From Oerskovia enterophila (lineage in GTDB: Bacteria > Actinomycetota > Actinomycetes > Actinomycetales > Cellulomonadaceae), in the NCBI RefSeq assembly GCF_001692445.1, contig NZ_MAQA01000027.1:1-58518 (forward strand): 58,518 bases of DNA, given 5' to 3'. How positions within the stretch are numbered: position 1 is the first letter of the stretch; every line of letters starts with the position of its first letter. This document shows, one piece after another, positions 35,852 through 43,061 of the stretch. Made by a program: the position numbers and the translations under genes. The notes beneath the pieces are model-generated. The model did not search any database, was not told where the DNA came from, and saw nothing but the letters and a program-made list of their open reading frames with translations.

Positions 35852-36640
35852 GTGCCCAGACAGCACGTCAACGGTGGGTTCGACGGCACGACGGGTCGCA
35901 GCAACCACGGCGGACGGCGGACGCACGTCATCCAGCTGCTGCGCGACTCCAAGACGCCGGTGTCGGTCAAGGACGTCGCCGAGGAGGTGGGCGTCCACCA
36001 GAACACGGCACGGTTCCACCTCGAGTCGCTCGTCGACTCGGGCCTGGCCGAGCGCACCCAGCAGACCCGGACGACACCCGGCCGGCCCAAGGTCCTGTAC
36101 CGCGGCACCCTGCCCAACCAGACGCACGAGCGGGCCCAGGCCTACCGCCTCCTGGCCGAGGCGCTGACGACCGCGGTCGCGGACAACGTGCCGGACGCGG
36201 GCGCCGTGACCTACGCCGTGGGACGCACGTGGGGCCGGAACCTCACCGAGCCGCCCGAGCCCGACGAGGCCATCGACGAGCACGAGGTCTCGGCCCGGCT
36301 CGTGTCCAAGCTCGACGCGCTCTGGTTCGCCCCCACGCTCGGCGGCGAGCCGTCGGCGCAGGTCGCGTCGCCGGGTGGCGCGGGCATGGACGCGCTCGTC
36401 CTCAACAACTGCCCGTTCGTCGCGACGGCCCGCTGCACCCCGCAGGTCGTGTGCTCGCTGCACGCGGGGTTCATCAACGGCGCGCTCGCCGAGCTCGGGT
36501 CGAGCCGGCGGGCGACCGCCCTGGTCCCCCAGTTCGGCGAGCACCACTGCGTCGCCCGCCTCGAGACCGTGGACGTGGGACGCCACGACGAGGCCGCGCA
36601 GATCCCGATCCTCGTGGCGGGCCGGGTCGCCCCCGCCTGA
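35852..36640 (+). CDS. HTH transcriptional regulator with Cys-rich (SufR-like) C-terminal domain
   Basis: A 262-residue regulator. A winged HTH (about 22-85) shows THVIQLLRDSKTPVSVKDVA, GVHQNTARFHLESLVDSG (recognition helix) and GRPKVLYRG. The C-terminal part has four Cys in NNCPFVATARCTPQVVCSLH (about residues 184-203) and EHHCVAR (about 235): C-x7-C-x5-C-x31-C. Similar Cys sets bind an Fe-S cluster in SufR-type ArsR-family repressors. GTG 35852 is used because the preceding codons lack family character. It is divergent from narG and convergent with narK, so it is a good candidate redox, oxygen or NO sensor for nitrate respiration. Confidence 0.87.
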   Translation: MPRQHVNGGFDGTTGRSNHGGRRTHVIQLLRDSKTPVSVKDVAEEVGVHQNTARFHLESLVDSGLAERTQQTRTTPGRPKVLYRGTLPNQTHERAQAYRLLAEALTTAVADNVPDAGAVTYAVGRTWGRNLTEPPEPDEAIDEHEVSARLVSKLDALWFAPTLGGEPSAQVASPGGAGMDALVLNNCPFVATARCTPQVVCSLHAGFINGALAELGSSRRATALVPQFGEHHCVARLETVDVGRHDEAAQIPILVAGRVAPA

Positions 36641-36768
36641 CCGGGGCGCTCCCGGCCGGGATACTTCCTGCGTGGCCGCACCCGGCGTGACCGTACCCGG
36701 CCGGGCCTCGCCCGAGGGGGCGAGGCCGGGCGCGGGGTGTGCCGGACGCACTGCTGACGGGCGCACGG

Positions 36769-38112
36769 TCAGCTCTTGGCCTCGGCGCCGGGGCGTGCGT
36801 AGAAGTGCCAGGCGATGCCTGCGCACAGGAGCGCGTAGGCGATGATCCCGCCGAACACGGCCGTCCTCGGCAGGTAGTTGAACAGCATCGAGAACAGGAA
36901 CGGTCCGAACGCGGCGATCGCGGCCGTCCAGCCGATCACGCCACCCGCCTGACGGGCCGGGAAGATCATGGGCATCTGCTTGAACGTCGCGGCGTTGCCG
37001 ACCCCGCAGAAGAAGAAGATCAGGACCATCCCGGTCATGAAGATCGGGAGGCTGGGCGTCTCGCCGTCCGCGACCGTGACCTGGCCGAACAGCACGAGCC
37101 CGGCCGAGGCCGCGACGCCGATCCCGGACACCACGGTCCAGACGCCACCGCCGAAGCGGTCGCAGAGCGGCCCCCAGCACATGCGGGCGAGCGAGCCGAC
37201 GAGCGCGCCGAGGAAGACCCAGGTCAGGTACTCGGGGCCGAACTGCTGCTTGAGGAGCATGCCGAACGTGCCGGCGAGCCCGGAGAAGATCCCGAACGTG
37301 AGGACGTACTCCATGGTCATGAGCCAGGTGTGCTTGTTCTGGAAGATGTCGAACTGCTGCTTGAGGTTGGCCTTGACCGGCACCGACTTGAGCAGGGTCC
37401 AGGCGAGCACGACACCGACGACCGCGAACGGGATGAAGATGAGCCCGGGGTTCTGCAACCAGACCTGGCGCGGCTCGGCGTTCTGCGGGTGCGCGAGCTG
37501 GCCGGCGAGGCCGAACATCCCGAACCCGATGGCCCACGGGACGACGAACTGGACGACCGAGACACCGAAGTTCCCGATCCCTGCCTGCAGACCAAGGGCC
37601 GTGCCCTGCTTGCTCTTGGGGAAGAAGTACGACGTCGAGGGCATGTAGCCCGAGAAGACGCCGCCGCCGAGGCCGGCTGCCAGGGCGAGCGCGACGAGCA
37701 GCGCGTACGAGGGCTGCGTCGGGAGCATCACGACCCAGGTCCACCCGACGAACGGGATGATCATGAGGAGCGCGGACAGCGTCAGCATCTTGCGGGTGCC
37801 GAGCATGGGCGGGAGCATCATCCAGACGATGCGGAGCAGGCCGCCCGTGAGGCCGGGCATGGCGAGCAGCCAGTACGACTGGCTCTCGCTCAGGTCCCAC
37901 CCGGTGACCGTGCCGAGCGTGGGGATGAGCGCCCCGGGCAGGTACCAGATGATGAACGCGAGCATGAGGTTGAACGTCGTGACCCAGAGCGTGCTCCAGG
38001 CGACCTTCGAGTCCCAGCGCTGGGGGTCGTTGGGGTCCCAGTCGAGGAGGTCGCGGCGCGCGTCGGTGCTCACCTGGTGTGCTGGTCTGGGGGCTACGTC
38101 GGCTGTGACCAC
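36769..38112 (-). CDS. narK: nitrate/nitrite transporter NarK
   Basis: A 447-residue MFS transporter of the nitrate/nitrite porter family with twelve helices. Both signature motifs are present: QAGIGNFGVSVVQF in helix 5 and FFFCGVGNAATFKQMP in helix 11; GLLRIVWMMLPPMLGTRKM carries the substrate-binding Arg region. It exchanges nitrite for nitrate or symports nitrate with protons. GTG 38112 has GGAG 7 nt upstream; GTG 38073 is the next candidate but has no SD. Its promoter region contains a DosR/NarL-type palindrome. It lies 128 bp from the convergent regulator. Confidence 0.94.
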   Translation of the reverse strand: MVTADVAPRPAHQVSTDARRDLLDWDPNDPQRWDSKVAWSTLWVTTFNLMLAFIIWYLPGALIPTLGTVTGWDLSESQSYWLLAMPGLTGGLLRIVWMMLPPMLGTRKMLTLSALLMIIPFVGWTWVVMLPTQPSYALLVALALAAGLGGGVFSGYMPSTSYFFPKSKQGTALGLQAGIGNFGVSVVQFVVPWAIGFGMFGLAGQLAHPQNAEPRQVWLQNPGLIFIPFAVVGVVLAWTLLKSVPVKANLKQQFDIFQNKHTWLMTMEYVLTFGIFSGLAGTFGMLLKQQFGPEYLTWVFLGALVGSLARMCWGPLCDRFGGGVWTVVSGIGVAASAGLVLFGQVTVADGETPSLPIFMTGMVLIFFFCGVGNAATFKQMPMIFPARQAGGVIGWTAAIAAFGPFLFSMLFNYLPRTAVFGGIIAYALLCAGIAWHFYARPGAEAKS

Positions 38113-38152
38113 CGGGTGTCTCCGTCCGAGAAGTGGGGCTGGGGGCACCCAC

Positions 38153-38226
38153 AACATATGGACGAGTTCACTCGTGCGTACCGGGACCTAGGTCCCGTCG
38201 CGGCGCCCTTGGTCCCGAACCGGGAC
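38153..38226 (-). promoter_or_regulatory. narK promoter with DosR/NarL-type palindromes
   Basis: On the minus strand a -10-like TATGTT (38153-38158) is preceded by ACGAGTTCACTCGT (38162-38175, perfect dyad), CGGGACCTAGGTCCCG (38182-38197, perfect dyad) and GTCCCGAACCGGGAC (38212-38226, outward-facing half-sites). GGGAC-N4-GTCCC resembles the DevR/DosR box, which controls narK2 in mycobacteria. The main dyad is centred about 34 bp upstream of the -10, where an activator would sit. Confidence 0.6.
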
Positions 38227-38669
38227 AGCGGCGTCGACAGCCCTCTGACCTGCGGACTTGGCCGTCCGAGGCGTTGTTGTGGATCAACTCGGGCGGGCTC
38301 GTCCCCCGTGGCCCCGTGGTGCCCGACGGCGGGCCGCGCCAGGCGCGCGGGCGACGGTCGGAGCGGGCCGTTTCGCCCGAAGAACGGCGGTCGGCCGAGC
38401 GGTGCCGCGACAGGCCTTCGACTTTGTGCTTTCCGTCACAATCGACGTCCTGCGAGGTCAGGAGGCGTGATCCAGTCTGCCGCCGGGGCTGGTTCCCGGC
38501 TGCCCGACGGCGCGCGCACCTCGAGCGGGGCCTCGTCTGAGCGGCAGTCAGCCCGCCAACCTCAGGTGTGCATTCTGCGGAGCCACCACAATGGTTGCCA
38601 GCTCCGTGGAAGCACCGCCCGCCCTCACGACCCGGCGCGGCCCACGGGACTGCGCCACTCGGGCGACCA
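38227..38669. other. 443-bp intergenic stretch between narK promoter and methyltransferase gene
   Basis: No coding sequence I can support. It contains one CRP-like palindrome (38424-38441). A 70-codon open frame at 38258 is Arg/Ala-rich and looks like non-coding GC-rich sequence. No clear hairpin terminator for the methyltransferase gene was seen. Confidence 0.5.
38424..38441. promoter_or_regulatory. CRP/GlxR-like palindrome upstream of narK
   Basis: TTGTGCTTTCCGTCACAA: perfect TTGTG-N8-CACAA dyad, with TGTGC-N6-TCACA matching nine of ten consensus bases of CRP/GlxR. It is about 310 bp from the narK start, so regulation of narK would need a distant promoter or looping. Confidence 0.5.
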
Positions 38670-39521
38670 CTACGCGCGCGTCGCCCAGAACACCACCGCG
38701 GCGCTCGCCGCGACGTTGAGCGAGTCCACTCCCCCGCTCATCGGGATCTTCACGACATGGTCCACGGCCGCGAGCGTCGAGCGCTGCAGCCCGTGCCCCT
38801 CGGTCCCGAACACGAACGCCGACCTCTCGTCGCCGCGCGCGACGTACTCGTCGAGCGTGAGCGAGTCGTCCGACAGCGCGAGCGCGGCGACCGTGAACCC
38901 GTGCTCGCGCAGCTCCTCGACGCCTCCCGGCCACGATTCGAGCCGCGTCCACGGCACCTGGAACACCGTCCCCATCGAGACCCGCACGCTGCGCCGGTAC
39001 AACGGGTCCGAGCAGCGCGGCGACACGAGCACGGCGTCCACCCCGAGGCCGGCCGCCCCGCGGAAGATCGCGCCCACGTTGGTGTGGTCGACGATGTCCT
39101 CCAGGATCGCGACCCGTCGCGCACCCTGCCCGTCACGGGCGGTCGTCAGCAGCTCGTGCACGCTCGGCAGGACCGGTCGGTGCATGGCCGCGAGCGCGCC
39201 GCGGTGCAGGTTGAAACCGGTGATCGACTCCAGGACGGCGGGTTCGGCGATGTACACGGGCACGGGCTCGCCCGTCCCGCCGGGCCCGTCGTCCAGCCCG
39301 ACGGCGGAGATCGCCTCCTCGAGGCCCGGGAGCCACTTCTCGGCCATGAGGAACGACCGGGGCCGGTGCCCGGCACGGAGCGCCCGGTGGATCACCGTGG
39401 TGCTCTCGGCGATGTACATGCCCTTCTCCGGCTCGTTCTTCGAGCGGAGCTCGACGTCCGTGAGGTTCGTGTAGTCGGCGAGCCGAGGGTCGGCCGGGTC
39501 GGTCACGTGGATGATCTGCAC
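38670..39521 (-). CDS. SpoU/TrmH-family RNA 2'-O-methyltransferase
   Basis: A 283-residue SPOUT methyltransferase. The N-terminal substrate-binding domain starts VQIIHVTDPADPRLADYTNL; motif 1 RVAILEDIVDHTNVGAIFRG has the catalytic Asn-x-Gly-x-Ile-x-Arg; motif 2 AFVFGTEGHGL binds SAM in the trefoil knot; motif 3 VKIPMSGGVDSLNVAASAAV is complete. It methylates a ribose in rRNA or tRNA; the site is not predictable. GTG 39521 is chosen because GGGAG lies about 10 nt upstream and homologues start here; ATG 39545 is an alternative. Upstream lies the cluster of three inverted-repeat elements. Confidence 0.9.
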   Translation of the reverse strand: MQIIHVTDPADPRLADYTNLTDVELRSKNEPEKGMYIAESTTVIHRALRAGHRPRSFLMAEKWLPGLEEAISAVGLDDGPGGTGEPVPVYIAEPAVLESITGFNLHRGALAAMHRPVLPSVHELLTTARDGQGARRVAILEDIVDHTNVGAIFRGAAGLGVDAVLVSPRCSDPLYRRSVRVSMGTVFQVPWTRLESWPGGVEELREHGFTVAALALSDDSLTLDEYVARGDERSAFVFGTEGHGLQRSTLAAVDHVVKIPMSGGVDSLNVAASAAVVFWATRA

Positions 39522-39624
39522 GCTCAGATTCTCCCGCACCGACATAGGCCGATCGGCATCGGGCGGCCATGACACCCGACGGCTCACCGGCGCCGACCGG
39601 GGCTCCCCTCAGAGCCCCGCCGGT

Positions 39625-39705
39625 GCCGAGCACGAGGTTGCGGTCGTTCTGACGGCGTTCGCGACCTCAACCTCGTGGTCGAGCGCGCGGAACCTCGTGC
39701 TCGGC
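39625..39705. repeat. three-armed inverted-repeat element, family 2 copy A
   Basis: Outer arms GCCGAGCACGAGGTT (39625-39639) and AACCTCGTGCTCGGC (39691-39705) are perfectly complementary, and a second, internal right arm AACCTCGTG lies at 39669-39677. The left arm can therefore pair with either right arm. The 81-bp copy at 39873-39953 differs at one base. Confidence 0.92.
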
Positions 39706-39740
39706 GGTGAGCCTCGCGGAGTCCCGGATCTCGGCCCGCT

Positions 39741-39822
39741 GCCGAACATGCGGTTGGCGTCGATGTTCGGGCCGATCACGACGAGAACCGCATGGTCGGC
39801 CGACGCCGACCGCATGCTCGGC
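39741..39822. repeat. three-armed inverted-repeat element, family 2 copy B (diverged)
   Basis: Same architecture as copies A and A': left arm GCCGAACATGCGGTT (39741-39755), internal AACCGCATG (39786-39794), outer right arm GACCGCATGCTCGGC (39808-39822), with spacers of 30 and 13 bp against 29 and 13. The core CACGAGGTT/AACCTCGTG of copy A is CATGCGGTT/AACCGCATG here, so all three arms have changed together. Confidence 0.85.
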
Positions 39823-39872
39823 GCCGAGTCAGCTCCTCGCCCCACGGCGACCTTGCCACGGTCCGCCCCTGC

Positions 39873-39953
39873 GCCGAGCACGAGGTTGCGGTCGTTCTGA
39901 CGCCGTTCGCGACCTCAACCTCGTGGTCGAGCGCGCGGAACCTCGTGCTCGGC
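39873..39953. repeat. three-armed inverted-repeat element, family 2 copy A'
   Basis: Direct repeat of copy A, 248 bp away, 80 of 81 bases identical. Its right-hand half contains the stop codon of the GT2-GtrA gene (39915-39917), so the last 12 residues of that protein (AEHEVPRARPRG) are encoded by the element. Confidence 0.92.
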
Positions 39954-41192
39954 GACCGGCCGCACGGCGGCAGCGACGCTCCCGCTCGCTCCGGACCGCC
40001 GGGACCGCCCGGCCACCGGCGCACCGTCCGGAATGCCGTCCGGTGCGGTCCGGACCATCTGGGTCGCGGGCGCCGTCGTGTCCGCCGGCACCCCTGGGCG
40101 GAACACCACGCGCCTCTGCACCTGATAGCTCGTCGCGAACAGCAGCACCTCGGTCACGACCTTGGCAGGCAGCAGCGCGAGCCCCAGCCCGGTCAGACCC
40201 CAGAGCGCCCCGTACCCGGCGGCCAGCAGCCCGACCGCGAGCGCCGCGTACCGCAGCGCGGCCCCCCGCGCATGACCGCGCCCGCGGTCGCGGTCGCCCG
40301 CAGCACCAGCACCAGCACCAGCACCAGCACCAGCACCAGCACCAGCACCAGCACCAGCACCAGCACCAGCGAACACCCGCCGGTTCACCACGAAGTTCAC
40401 GGCCCCGCTGACCCCGCGCGCCCCCACGACGGACACCAGCAGGGACCCGGTCACGGCGTCGAGCACGAGCAGGGCCGCGGTGTCGATCCCGAACGCGAGC
40501 AGCGACGACAGCGAGAACGCGAGCAGCGGCGCGTAGATGCGGGCCGAGTCGGCGAGGGGCCGGAAGTGCGAGGACGCGTTGTCGTCGAGGTAGATGGTCT
40601 CGATCTCGACCTCGACCACGGGTCGCCCCTCGCGCGCCGCGGCCAGCAGCACGTTGAGCTCGTACTCGTACCGGTCGCCGCGCACGTCGAGGAGCCACCC
40701 GATCATCGAGGCGGGGTACCCGCGCAGGCCGGTCTGGGTGTCCTGGACCCGTAGCCCGGTCGCCGCGTGGAACAGCCACCGGGTCACGGTGTTGCCGAGC
40801 CGGCTGCGCACGGGCACGTCCCCGGCGAACGCGCGCGCCCCGAGGACCATGACCCCCGCACCGGCGGACACCTGCTCCCCGACCCGAAGGACATCAGCGA
40901 CGCCGTGCTGCCCGTCGGCGTCGGCGCACACCACGTCCTGGCCGGGCCAGCGCCGCGCGACCTCGGCGAACCCGCGCCGCAGCGCCGCGCCCTTGCCGCG
41001 ATTGGCGGCGAACCCGACGACGACCGCCCCGAGGCGGGCGACGTCGTCGAGCACGGGGCGGAACCTCGGCCCGCTGCCGTCGTCGACCACGACGATCCCC
41101 TGCACAGAGCCCGTGGCACGCAGCTCGGCGACCAGCCGCACGAGCGTCGAGTCCGGCTCGTAGGCCGGGACCAGCACGATCACGGCCGTCAC
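39915..41192 (-). CDS. GT2 glycosyltransferase fused to a GtrA-like membrane domain
   Basis: A 425-residue fusion. Residues 1-215 form a dolichol-phosphate-mannose-synthase-like GT2 domain (VIVLVPAYEPDST, GIVVVDDGSG, GFAANRGKGAALRRGF, VVCADADGQHG with the metal-binding acidic residues, TGLRGYPASM). Residues about 220-370 form a four-helix GtrA domain that flips polyprenyl-linked sugar (FGIDTAALLVLDAVTG, GAVNFVVNRRVFA). Between GtrA helices 2 and 3 is a run of about 12 Ala-Gly pairs encoded by a CAGCAC hexamer microsatellite. The C-terminus is a Pro/Ala tail finishing within an inverted-repeat element. The stop of the next-upstream gene overlaps its GTG start (GTGA). Confidence 0.88.
   Translation of the reverse strand: MTAVIVLVPAYEPDSTLVRLVAELRATGSVQGIVVVDDGSGPRFRPVLDDVARLGAVVVGFAANRGKGAALRRGFAEVARRWPGQDVVCADADGQHGVADVLRVGEQVSAGAGVMVLGARAFAGDVPVRSRLGNTVTRWLFHAATGLRVQDTQTGLRGYPASMIGWLLDVRGDRYEYELNVLLAAAREGRPVVEVEIETIYLDDNASSHFRPLADSARIYAPLLAFSLSSLLAFGIDTAALLVLDAVTGSLLVSVVGARGVSGAVNFVVNRRVFAGAGAGAGAGAGAGAGAGAGAGAAGDRDRGRGHARGAALRYAALAVGLLAAGYGALWGLTGLGLALLPAKVVTEVLLFATSYQVQRRVVFRPGVPADTTAPATQMVRTAPDGIPDGAPVAGRSRRSGASGSVAAAVRPVAEHEVPRARPRG
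40301..40370. repeat. CAGCAC hexanucleotide microsatellite, about 11.7 units
   Basis: Uninterrupted 70-bp tandem run inside the GtrA domain coding sequence. On the coding strand it encodes alternating Ala and Gly in a loop between membrane helices. As units are 6 bp, copy-number change would alter loop length without a frameshift. Confidence 0.97.
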
Positions 41193-42196
41193 TCCCCGAC
41201 GTACAGGATGTCGGAGGTGCCCCGCTCGGCGCCGCGACCCAGCGGGTCGTTGACGAGCTCGCCGTCGTAGTACATGGTCGACGACCCGCCGCCGTCGAGG
41301 TTGTACGCGGTCGTGGCCCCCAGGCCCTGCATGATCTCGGCGAGCTCGGTCATGGTCACGCCGCGGCTGTACCCGGTGCTGCGCCCGTCGACCACGACGA
41401 ACACCAGGTGGTTCGCGTCGACCACACCCACGGCGGTCCGGGGCTGCTCGCCCTGGATCGAGTGGTTGCCGACGTTGGTGTCGACCTCGACGCCGTCGAT
41501 CCCGTCGACGACCTCTCCGCCGTCGAGCAGCGCGGGCCCGAACGACAGGGTGTTCCACACGCCCGCGTCCACGAGCTCCTGCGCGGTCGTGGTCGTCTCG
41601 TCGTAGATCTCGACGGTCCCGTCGCGGTAGAACGCGAGGCCCTCGCGCGCGCCTTCGTCGCGGTAGACGACGCCGTTGCGGATCACGATGCCCGTGGACC
41701 GGAACCCGTAGTAGTCACCGTTGATCGCGAAGAGCGCCTCGTTGTCGGCCGCGATGTCGGAGGTCTTCTCGGTGATGTTCTCGCCGTACGCGTCCTGGGC
41801 GAACGCCGAGCGGAGGTCGGTCGCGTCCCCCAGGACGACGTCCGCGACGTAGTACGTCACGGTGTCGTCGCCCGTGCCCTCGACGACCTGGCGCACGCTC
41901 ACGCTCGTCCCGTCGGAGGCCGCGCTCGTGCCCGCGCTCGAGGTGCCCGACGACGTCGCCGCCTCCGCGGAGCCGCTCGCCGAGGCCTGGCTCGCCTCGT
42001 AGGCCGAGACGTCGGCGATCTCGACGTGCTCGACGACGAACCGGTCGAGCGCCCAGGCGGTCGTCCCGCCGAGGGCCAGGGTGAGCGCCAGCCCGCCGGC
42101 GAGCAGCACCCGTCGTCGGCGCCGTCGGGGTGTCGGCGCGACGACCGAGGGCTCGGGGGCGGACGAGGTGCTGGGGTGCGGTTCGTGGGAGGTCAT
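41189..42196 (-). CDS. phosphodiester glycosidase family (DUF2233/NAGPA) exported protein
   Basis: A 335-residue protein with an N-terminal signal anchor: basic RRRRRRV (about 24-30) followed by LLAGGLALTLALGGTTAWA, then a Ser/Ala-rich linker (about 65-95) and the NAGPA domain: YYVADVVL, FAINGDYYGFRSTG, RTAVGVVDANHLVFVVVDG and the hallmark YNLDGGGSSTMYYDG. Family members cleave phosphodiester-linked sugars from glycans or teichoic acids outside the cell. Its stop overlaps the GT2-GtrA start, so the two probably act on the same cell-envelope glycan. Confidence 0.92.
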   Translation of the reverse strand: MTSHEPHPSTSSAPEPSVVAPTPRRRRRRVLLAGGLALTLALGGTTAWALDRFVVEHVEIADVSAYEASQASASGSAEAATSSGTSSAGTSAASDGTSVSVRQVVEGTGDDTVTYYVADVVLGDATDLRSAFAQDAYGENITEKTSDIAADNEALFAINGDYYGFRSTGIVIRNGVVYRDEGAREGLAFYRDGTVEIYDETTTTAQELVDAGVWNTLSFGPALLDGGEVVDGIDGVEVDTNVGNHSIQGEQPRTAVGVVDANHLVFVVVDGRSTGYSRGVTMTELAEIMQGLGATTAYNLDGGGSSTMYYDGELVNDPLGRGAERGTSDILYVGE

Positions 42197-42277
42197 GCCT
42201 CCGGTCTACGGACCCGGTGTGTGCCCTCCGCAGGTGCCGGCTGAGGGGTCGCTGTGAGGCCCGACCTGACAGCACCG

Positions 42278-42293
42278 CGTGATCCCGATCACG
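42278..42293. promoter_or_regulatory. CRP/GlxR-like palindrome between divergent genes
   Basis: CGTGATCCCGATCACG is a perfect dyad with GTGA-N6-TCAC. It lies 82 bp from the glycosidase start and about 87 bp upstream of the predicted lipoprotein transcription start. Confidence 0.5.
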
Positions 42294-42338
42294 AGGGATC
42301 GCTCCCAGGAGGACCTCGGAATGAGACGTCGCTCACTC

Positions 42339-42366
42339 TTGGACATCCGTCCCCCTTATGCATACT
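42339..42366 (+). promoter_or_regulatory. sigma70-type promoter of the lipoprotein gene
   Basis: TTGGAC (42339-42344), 16-bp spacer, CATACT (42361-42366), giving a 5' leader of about 27 nt before ATG 42400. This is a better-than-average match to consensus for a GC-rich actinobacterium. Confidence 0.55.
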
Positions 42367-42399
42367 TTCACCCGGGTTCCCGCGTGATTTCATGGATGC

Positions 42400-42843
42400 A
42401 TGAGAAAGCAGATGCTGGCACTTGCGGCTGTGGGCGCTATCGCGCTCCTGAGCGCGTGCGCGACCGACACGGCAACCGACAGCGGTTCCTCGCCCGACGA
42501 GACCCCCACGGGCGCCACGAGCGCCGAGGTGTGCGCGAAGTACTTCGACGGCGGTGACCAGTCGCTCGCGCAGCGCGTCACCGACGAGCTCGAGTACGAC
42601 ATGACCGCCCTCACCGAGGACGAGTCGAACGCCATGCGCAGCACCAACATCCAGCTCGAGGCCGTCCTGCGCCTCGCTGGCCCGGAGGACGCCAACGCCC
42701 TCATCAGCAACATCAAGACCCCCTTCCAGATGGCCGACGACCTCTTCAAGGGCACCGGCGACAGCATCGACACGACGGGCGTCACCGAGGCCGTGGCAGA
42801 CCTCGAGTCGCTCTGCGCCAGCGCGGGCTACACCGCTTCCTGA
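42400..42843 (+). CDS. small putative lipoprotein
   Basis: A 147-residue protein with a clear lipoprotein signal: MRKQMLALAAVGAIA core and lipobox LSAC with Cys at residue 20, then a Thr/Ser/Pro-rich linker (about 21-40). The mature domain (about 41-147) is largely helical in appearance and has two Cys (EVCAKYFDGG and LESLCASAGY) that could form a disulfide. I do not recognise the family. It is monocistronic, with its own promoter and a strong terminator (42886-42920). Confidence 0.82.
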   Translation: MRKQMLALAAVGAIALLSACATDTATDSGSSPDETPTGATSAEVCAKYFDGGDQSLAQRVTDELEYDMTALTEDESNAMRSTNIQLEAVLRLAGPEDANALISNIKTPFQMADDLFKGTGDSIDTTGVTEAVADLESLCASAGYTAS

Positions 42844-42885
42844 CGCTCCACCCCAGATCACGCCCGCGACCCGGGCGACACCTCG

Positions 42886-42920
42886 AACGCCGGTACCGCC
42901 CAGAAGGCGGTGCCGGCGTT
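42886..42920 (+). terminator. hairpin terminator of the lipoprotein gene
   Basis: AACGCCGGTACCGCC (42886-42900), 5-nt loop, GGCGGTGCCGGCGTT (42906-42920): 15 pairs with one T-G. Confidence 0.85.
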
Positions 42921-43061
42921 CGTCGTCCTACGGCACGGGGCCTGTCACACCGATACGGGCCCGTCACACGGCGAGGCCCCGGCGACGACGTCACCGGGGC
43001 CCCACGGGTCACCGCCTCAGGCGGCCACCCTCACGCGTCACCGCCTCGCACGGTCACGAGG

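Noticed and set aside
31677-36167. Open frame of almost 1,500 codons on the plus strand opposite narG
   Set aside because: Antisense to narG and narH, which are unmistakable; the composition shows no domain.
38258-38470. Possible 70-codon gene in the narK upstream region
   Set aside because: Arg/Ala-rich, no Shine-Dalgarno or leaderless -10, no recognisable family; it also overlaps a palindromic site.
39597-39960. Insertion sequence remnant
   Set aside because: No transposase fragment and no target-site duplication seen; only the structured repeats remain, so they are reported as repeats.
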